NCBI GenBank assembly: GCA_026545765.1
Contig: CM048841.1
Span: 63,537,608-63,601,607, forward strand
Reading direction: 5' to 3'
DNA length: 64,000 nt
Source of the DNA: Plantago major
Lineage: Eukaryota; Streptophyta; Magnoliopsida; Lamiales; Plantaginaceae
Each line of letters starts with the position of its first letter. Position 1 is the first letter of the stretch. Below the pieces are notes generated by a model that made no database searches, was not told where the DNA came from, and worked only from the letters and a program-made list of their open reading frames with translations. Made by a program: the position numbers and the translations under genes. This document shows, piece by piece, positions 58,107 through 64,000 of this stretch.

Positions 58107-58519
58107 CTAATCGTCGTCCGTCTCCATGACGAATGAGGGGACAACGCGGCCATCCGCTCCAATAACATAGTCCCCTCCATGGTCCTCTGCCAACCATTCA
58201 TTGCACGTCTTAAGTTGTTCACTAGCCTGGGATACTTTGAACCGCCCCCCAATGATGTCAAGCAACAAGTCACGACGAGCCTCCATGGTCGCTCTTTCGT
58301 TCATCAACTCCAAATCTATAAGATGCTTCTTCTTTAAAGTGTCCATCTCTTTTCCCTACAACCCCAACTCGATAAGATGTTTCTCCTTTAAATTATTTAT
58401 CTCTTCTTTCAAGGCATCTGCTTCCCTTTGGGCCTTGAGAGCTTTCTCGTCCGAACCCTTCACTTCAAGTTCCAGTTTGGCTGCGCGAGATACTAAAGCA
58501 GCTTCAGACTCAAGGAGAG
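58107..58519 (-). pseudogene. Antisense reading frame of Tat-type gypsy J
   Basis: The minus strand encodes a coiled-coil protein piece: SRAAKLELEVKGSDEKALKA, then LKEEINNLKEKHLIELGL, DTLKKKHLIDLELMNERATM, and a C-terminus CNEWLAEDHGGDYVIGADGR ending VMETDDD. Position between pol and 3' LTR in antisense is the known aORF arrangement of Tat-lineage elements. Its N-terminal part is cut off by L. Confidence 0.6.
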
Positions 58520-60291
58520 TGTTGGTCCAGATAACGGCAAAGTAAAAGACTAGAGGGGGGGGTGAATAGTCTTTTAAAACTTTTGTCGATAAACACAATT
58601 TCTCAGATATCTGTGAAGATATCTGATACTTAGATTCGCGGAAGACTTAAGATAGATAAGTGCAGAAACAGTTAAAGTGTGTGTGTGTGTGTGTTGCTGA
58701 AAAGTAAATACAGAAATGTAAATAACACAACAAGTATAGTGGTATCTGGAGGTGGCGTAATCCTCCAACTAATCCACTTCGGTCTTCCAAAGACCTAGAA
58801 TTCACTAGAATAGATTATTGAGGTCACCTTACAATGATCCTATTCTAAAAATCCCTTAAACAAATGGTTCCCAACCAAATGTTCCCCCTGAGTTGTTCCC
58901 CGGCTTCCTTAGCCAAGTACTTCCTATACTCAGTAACCTTTTTTGAGTTATTCCCTAGCTTCCCAAGCTAAGTACTTCCTATACTCAATAACCTTGGAGT
59001 TGTTCCTTAGTTTCCCAAATCAAGTACTTCCTATACTCCGTTAACTTTGGAGTTATTCCCTGATTTTCCCAAAATCATGTACTTCCTCTACTCCGTTAAC
59101 CTTGGAGTTATTCCCTGATTTTCCAAACTAAGTACTTCCTGTACTCCACGTCAGTTATGGTGTTGGTTTCGGTTTGAGTTTATCAGATGAGCTTTCTTAA
59201 TAACTTTTCAGTTAATCAGATAGCTCTGTGAATCAAGTTACTTAATACACTTTTCAGCGTATGGTATCTTGTTCGTTTTTACTGGCCCAAGTCTTATGAT
59301 ATCTGTTCAAGAGAATGAATCTCAGATAGTTGATCTTTCGATTCAACTCTTTCACGGATAGATTTGCTTGCTTAGGATCAGGACACTTAGAACTTCAGTC
59401 CTACTTAAGAATCAGAGGCTTTGGTCGCAACAGAAAGCTTGAAGGTAAGTAGTTTGCTTTGAGAGTTAGATCGTGTATCAGAGGAAAAGGTATCTGAGGT
59501 TCTGTGTTGTGTGTGTTCTCAAGCAGTCTAAGTGTTGATATTTATAGATGAATTTGAATGCCGTTGAATAGTATCCGTTAGGCTCAAATTCAAACTATTG
59601 ATATCTGTGTATAGTACTGTAGCCGATTTTGTCTTCTTCTTCAGAAACAGCCGTTGCTTTTGTTCAGACATCTCTGTCCGTGCATTAAATGCATTGTACT
59701 ATACTTTGTCCTGTAGTGTCAACGGAACTATGCTTTGTATCAGAGACTACCTTGTTCAGATTTCTCTGATTCTTTGCACGTCCTTATCTTCAATCTTCAG
59801 ATACCACTTAAATTGAAACAACTTTGTTTGCAATATATATTTCTTCTTCAGAAATGTGGTTAAGGCTCAAGGTATCTGAGTGTAGATATCTGTGGACACT
59901 TTCCTTGTTTTCAGATAGACCTTTTATTTCTCAGATATCTCTTGTGACACAGTTTGTTTGAAACCGTTCGCGTCTTTAAGATATCTGGCGAAGGTATCTG
60001 TAAAACTGTTTCAGTAATCTTGTGCAGTTCTTCGAATCTTCAATATTGTTGATCTTCTTCTGCTTGGATGTCTTCTTCTTGGTCTTCTCTTCATAAAATA
60101 AAAATTACATTTTGAGACCTAACATCCTATACAAGATTTACTAAACTATCATACTTAGTGGGTTTCCTCTTTTACAATGTTCAAGTGAACCAAGAGTACT
60201 AATCACCTTTCTGAGACTAAGATAAGTCATCATGTTGCTGATCAAAACTAAACATATATTCTTTACAAAATATCTAACAAATTTCCTAACA
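58520..60291 (-). repeat. 3' LTR of copia L
   Basis: 1772 bp, the reverse complement of the C LTR: TGTTGGTCCAG at 58520 (U5 end) to CCTAACA at 60291. It carries the longest hairpin minisatellite in the window, five units at 58884-59150, and an 8-base poly(G) (poly(C) on the sense strand). Confidence 0.9.
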
Positions 60292-60440
60292 AATTTCCCC
60301 CTTTTTGATCAGTCAACGATGATTATCTGACCTATTACAAATCTGGATGAGGAAACAATCCACCACTTAATCATTTCTTATGATTTTTCAGTTCATTCAA
60401 TTAAGTGCAGAAAGTAAACATCAACCAAATCACAAGGTGT
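60292..60440 (-). promoter_or_regulatory. Conserved 3' stem-loop block and polypurine tract of L
   Basis: On the minus strand, ATCAC-ACCTT-GTGAT and CACTTAAT/ATTAAGTG stems precede AAAAAGGGGGAAATT, which abuts the LTR at 60291/60292. 60441-60675 is AT-rich 3' UTR. Confidence 0.55.
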
Positions 60441-60675
60441 GATCTTTGCTGACAAGTTATCTTTTATAGAATAATATCTGAGAGTAAGTTCATCAGATAA
60501 GTTACAAAGAAGGATTACAGATAACTTAATACATAACACAATTAAGCTCAGTCAGCAAGATACAACAAAAATTACATAGTAGATTAGGACAACAGGAGTA
60601 ACCAAGCTCCAAGTAAACATCCTAAAGAACTAGTCTTCAAGTCTTCTTCTTCTTCAAGTCTTCAACGGTGTTTCT

Positions 60676-63600
60676 GTGGATCAGTCTGCAAATTTTCTAT
60701 CTCCAAACCTTTTGATGTCATCAGAATAGTCATAGAGAAGAGTTCTGACGAGCATCTCTGTGTCTCTGGCAAATCCACAGACCTCTTTGTAGGTTTTGGT
60801 AGGATTCTTCTTGACAAATTGCTTGACCCATAGATACTTTTCCCACTTCCAGGCATGCTCTATTCTGATATCTGAGAGTTTGAAATATTCGTAGATAATC
60901 TTCAGATATCTGATGTCACCCTTGTATTGATCTTCAGTTAGATAGAACGATTCATAGGGTTCCACAGCGAGTCTTTCTCTTGTGCCTGTTCCAGTAATGT
61001 TCAATTACATGCACATCATCGGCTTTCCATATGGACATTCATCGAGAGGTCCTTCTTCACGGCTTATTTCTTGACAACTTCAAAATCCAACCATGCTTTG
61101 ATGTGATTGGGGTTGATCAAGGTTGGCTTGTCTTTTCTCCATGCCATAAGTTGTTTATGGATTGGTTCTGGAAATCTTGAATTTACAAGAAGATGCTTAA
61201 GTTCCAGAATCCAATAGCCATTCTTCTGATTGATGCACCTGTAGACAGAGGAATCATTGCCATGCTTCACATACTCAATTTTGGCTTCTTCTGGCCTGAG
61301 TGGAAGTTGACTTTGTCTTTGTTCAGCTCTTAGTCTGTTCCTTTTCTGTCTTGAATTCTCCTTGGGGTTATTGCTTGAAGAACCACCTCCCTGGATAGAC
61401 TTGGTATTTCCAGAGGGTGTTTTAGCTGCTAGTGGCTTTGCAGCTATGGGCTCAGTTAGGCTTTCTATTTTCCTTTTTCTGTGAAGAGGAGCTTTATCTT
61501 CATCAGATTCCTCATCATCATCAAGATTGAATCTTGTGAGAGGTTTACAGCCTTCTTCATTGCCCAGGGACTTGATTTGTCCTTCTTCTTCTTCAGAAGA
61601 GACATCAATCCCTTTGACTTGTCTTCTCCTTGGAGCCTTGGTACTCCTTGGAGGTTTCTGTGCTCTGGCCCTTGTTGTCATTGAGGTTCCTTCAGTAGGT
61701 TTCTGGGAAGTAGCTACTATTTGCAAAGCAGCTTGTCTTGAGGAGGGTTCACTTATTCTGAGTGGTGGCTGGGAAGTTGTCTTTGTTCTTCTTCCTTTCT
61801 GAGCAGCACCAGCTCCAGATTTCTTCTTGCTTACACCAACTCCTTCTTCCCATTCCCCCTGACTTTGAGGTCCAGATTTGTACAATCCTCACCCCTTAGT
61901 CATTGTTGGCTGGCTAAGTCTCATAAAGGAATCTGAGAGAGACTCAAAATGTCCTTGTAAGAGATTGTAGGCAGAAGCCAACTGTTGAAGTTCGGCTTGA
62001 AGCTCCTGATTTTGTTTGATAAGTCCATTTTCCTTATCAGTGAGCTCTGCCAGTGGGCCTAGGATAGCATCTGCTTTTCCAGCAGTGTAATTTGCCTCTT
62101 GAAAAGCTTTTTCAGCTAAAGACGCATCATTGTCCCTCATCATTCCCAAATCTTTCTGAGCAATGACTATGCTAGTTGTTCTCTGAGTGATGAGCTCAGT
62201 GAACTTTTTCATTTCAGAGGGGACAGAGGCAATTACTTCCTTGTTTTGTGAAGACAACTCCTTTTTCAGATGTGTCAGTACTTGGCATCGATTCATGTAC
62301 TCATTGGAGTGGACATTTGGCAGTTTGCTGAAGATGTTAGGAGCAATTAGCTTCCGTTTCAAGTGAGAGACCGCCAGATGTTCATTGCGGTGCTCTGCCA
62401 AAGTCTTGTCTTCTTCATCATCTGAGTTATCAGCCCAGTGATCTTCATCCTCTTGGACATTTTCATCGATTGTGTCGAGTCCAGCAGCCATTTTAGAGAT
62501 TGGTTTCTTCCCTTTCTGGGAGGAGGATGGTACATCTTTTGGAGATGATGCAGCCTTAGCATCATGCTTGACTTCAGATACTTCTGCAGTACCGAGTGTT
62601 TGTCGTTTAGCATTTACAACATCCTTTAGTTCTTCAACCGCAGAGTAAGCATTGATTTCTTTGAGGTATTGATCTTCTAGTTGATCAAGTTTGTCTCTGG
62701 ATTGAGCTATTTGATCTTCCAGTTGAAGATGGAGCTATTGTTCTTCTTCCAACAGTTGTTATGCGAGTTGGCGATTACATTGAGTATTCAAAATTTTCTG
62801 ATTGATTTCTTCAGAAAGCTCAACTACTTGTACAGTAGTATCGTGATGTTGGTGAGAAGATGGATGAGTAGATTTCTGAGGAGATGGAGACGGAGATTTC
62901 TGTGTTTGCTTCTCAATTTGCTTTTCAGCAGTTGTGGCAATATTTTTCTGTGAAATTCCTTTGGTCCCTGGTGCAGGGGCATCATCATCATCCTTTTTAT
63001 TATCATCCTTGTGGTGATGGTCAGTGGGAGGTTCATCAAAATCATTTTCGTTTATTTCTTCCTCCTCGTCGTCTTCAGATACAAGATTGATCACTTCCGG
63101 TATAGTGATCTTCTGCCCATTAACCTCTTCTTGTTCAGAAGGTAGAAATTGCAGAGTCTGGGGCAAAACTGGCTTGAATGCCATCTGAAATCTTGTCTGA
63201 CCATCTGCCTGTTCAAAGGCTTGTATCAACCGATGCGCCACTTCTTTGAAGAAATCCTTATGCAACGATTAAATCGCGTAATCGCTCAAGAGGGAACATC
63301 GCATGGATATATGTCTCCAAATCAAAAGCTCGTGCTCGTCTGATAGGGTGATCTGTGATTCTCAATATTTCAGAGAGATCGGAGCACCTTAACTTCTGCC
63401 ATTTCTTGAAGCATTGGATGTGCTTCGGCAGTGTTTGAGCCTTGAAGAATGGAAGTAGGTCCCTTTTCTCATCAACGGGAACATGCTTTGCATCAGTTTG
63501 AGCCTGAAAGAAAGAGTTTTGAGTGAGTTTCAAAACTTGTGTAGATATCTGAGTAGAAGTGTAGTTTAGTTTCTGAGTTACCTGATTATGAACATCAGGC

Positions 63601-64000
63601 TCAGATACTTGTACTACTGAGACAATGGGTGTCTCAGATATCTTGTTGTGAGGTGGAGACTTTGAAGTCTGGTCCTCAGCAACCTTTCTTTCTTGAACCT
63701 GAGAAATAAAATGATCCAATACTTAGGAAATTGTTTGAAAGAACCTGTGCAAATATATGCTTTAATGAGTTCTGAGTTACTTACTTTCTCAATAGGAAGC
63801 TCAGAGTCATTTTTCTCAGAAACTTTCGCAGTCTCTGGTGTTCTTTCAGGTGATGTTGCCTTGGGGCCTTCATCAATTTCCATTGATGCAGGGGATGTCG
63901 TAACTTTTTCCCCGTGCATTTCTACTTCTGATTGAGCCTGTAAGTAGAGAGTTTTGAATATTTTTAGAAGATATATGAGTTAACCCAAGATGAAGAATAC
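60676..64000 (-). pseudogene. Accessory gene of copia L, 3' part
   Basis: Reading leftward: intron-separated Glu/Ser/Thr-rich exons (63950-63500, borders like those in C), LPKHIQCFKKWQKLRCSDL (about 63430-63370), an Asp/Glu-rich stretch, coiled coil with LGPLAELTDKENGLIKQNQE (about 62065-62000), basic linker APRRRQVKG and HRKRKIESL, and the C-terminal domain (about 61280-60680) ending in a KRFGDRKFAD tail. Very similar to C. Broken about five times. The 5' part lies outside. Confidence 0.65.

Larger units (their letters stand above)
49477..58519 (+). mobile_element. Gypsy element J (Tat lineage), split by K and L
   Basis: 5' LTR 49477-50448, TTTGGCGTCCACCGTGGGG primer site, then gag, protease, RT, RNase H, a second RNase H, integrase and an antisense reading frame. 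The last two traits mark the Tat lineage. K interrupts gag, and L cuts it at 58520, so the 3' LTR is outside the window. Broken about ten times. Confidence 0.87.
58520..64000 (-). mobile_element. Copia element L, minus strand, 3' half
   Basis: 3' LTR 58520-60291, polypurine tract and stem-loop block, then the accessory gene to the window edge. Same family as C and A. Inserted into J. Pol lies beyond 64000. Moderately broken. Confidence 0.88.

Noticed and set aside
1-64000. Host protein-coding genes or tRNA genes
   Set aside because: Every long frame matches a retroelement part or its antisense shadow; the only tRNA-like matches are primer-binding sites.

Overview
This 64 kb window looks like heterochromatin from a large flowering-plant genome, probably a eudicot. 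It is made almost entirely of nested transposable elements: Ty1/copia elements of Sirevirus type, Ty3/gypsy elements of Tat type, a Mutator-like element, a Stowaway MITE and a likely endogenous pararetrovirus scrap. I see no host gene, tRNA, rRNA or CRISPR array. Plant hallmarks are initiator-Met-tRNA primer sites (TGGYATCAGAG), gypsy primer sites of the TTTGGCGYC type, a Stowaway with TA target duplication and short plant-like introns. Element letters A-L are mine.

Left nest (1-40507). The outermost piece is F, a copia LTR (38976-40507) interrupted by D, a copia element of which an accessory gene and the 3' LTR (37539-38975) are visible. D is interrupted by E (gypsy, minus strand, LTR 14793-15717) and by C, a copia element with both LTRs and a GGCAG target duplication (16336-32607). 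E is interrupted by A (copia, minus, LTR 12683-14318), and A by B (Sirevirus-like copia, minus, 2017-12682). B keeps long open gag-pol frames.

Right nest (40508-64000). A pararetrovirus-like fossil (40508-about 41560) and an AT-rich stretch precede G, a 5'-truncated copia relative of C. Its LTR carries a 1.25 kb Mutator-like element H, a Stowaway MITE I and a Tat-type gypsy J. J in turn holds a near-solo Sirevirus LTR (K) and another minus-strand copia (L) that runs off the right edge.

How the parts relate. C, D, G and L share a very large accessory gene between RNase H and the 3' LTR, where Sireviruses carry their env-like frame. I see no signal peptide or membrane segment in it. It has basic nuclear-localisation-like clusters, acidic and coiled-coil stretches and a conserved C-terminal domain of about 200 residues. 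In C it has its own TATA box and leader, and five short phase-0 introns are conserved among the copies.

Each family is also saturated with its own short, mostly palindromic word: CAATGTTG/CAACATTG in B and K, AGATATCT in the A/C/F/L family, CAGAAAG in D. The LTRs carry hairpin minisatellites whose stem arms co-vary. An element-encoded nuclear protein together with element-specific DNA words resembles the VANC anti-silencing logic of Arabidopsis VANDAL transposons. That parallel is a hypothesis and the main lead from this window. Counts and similarities were made by eye.
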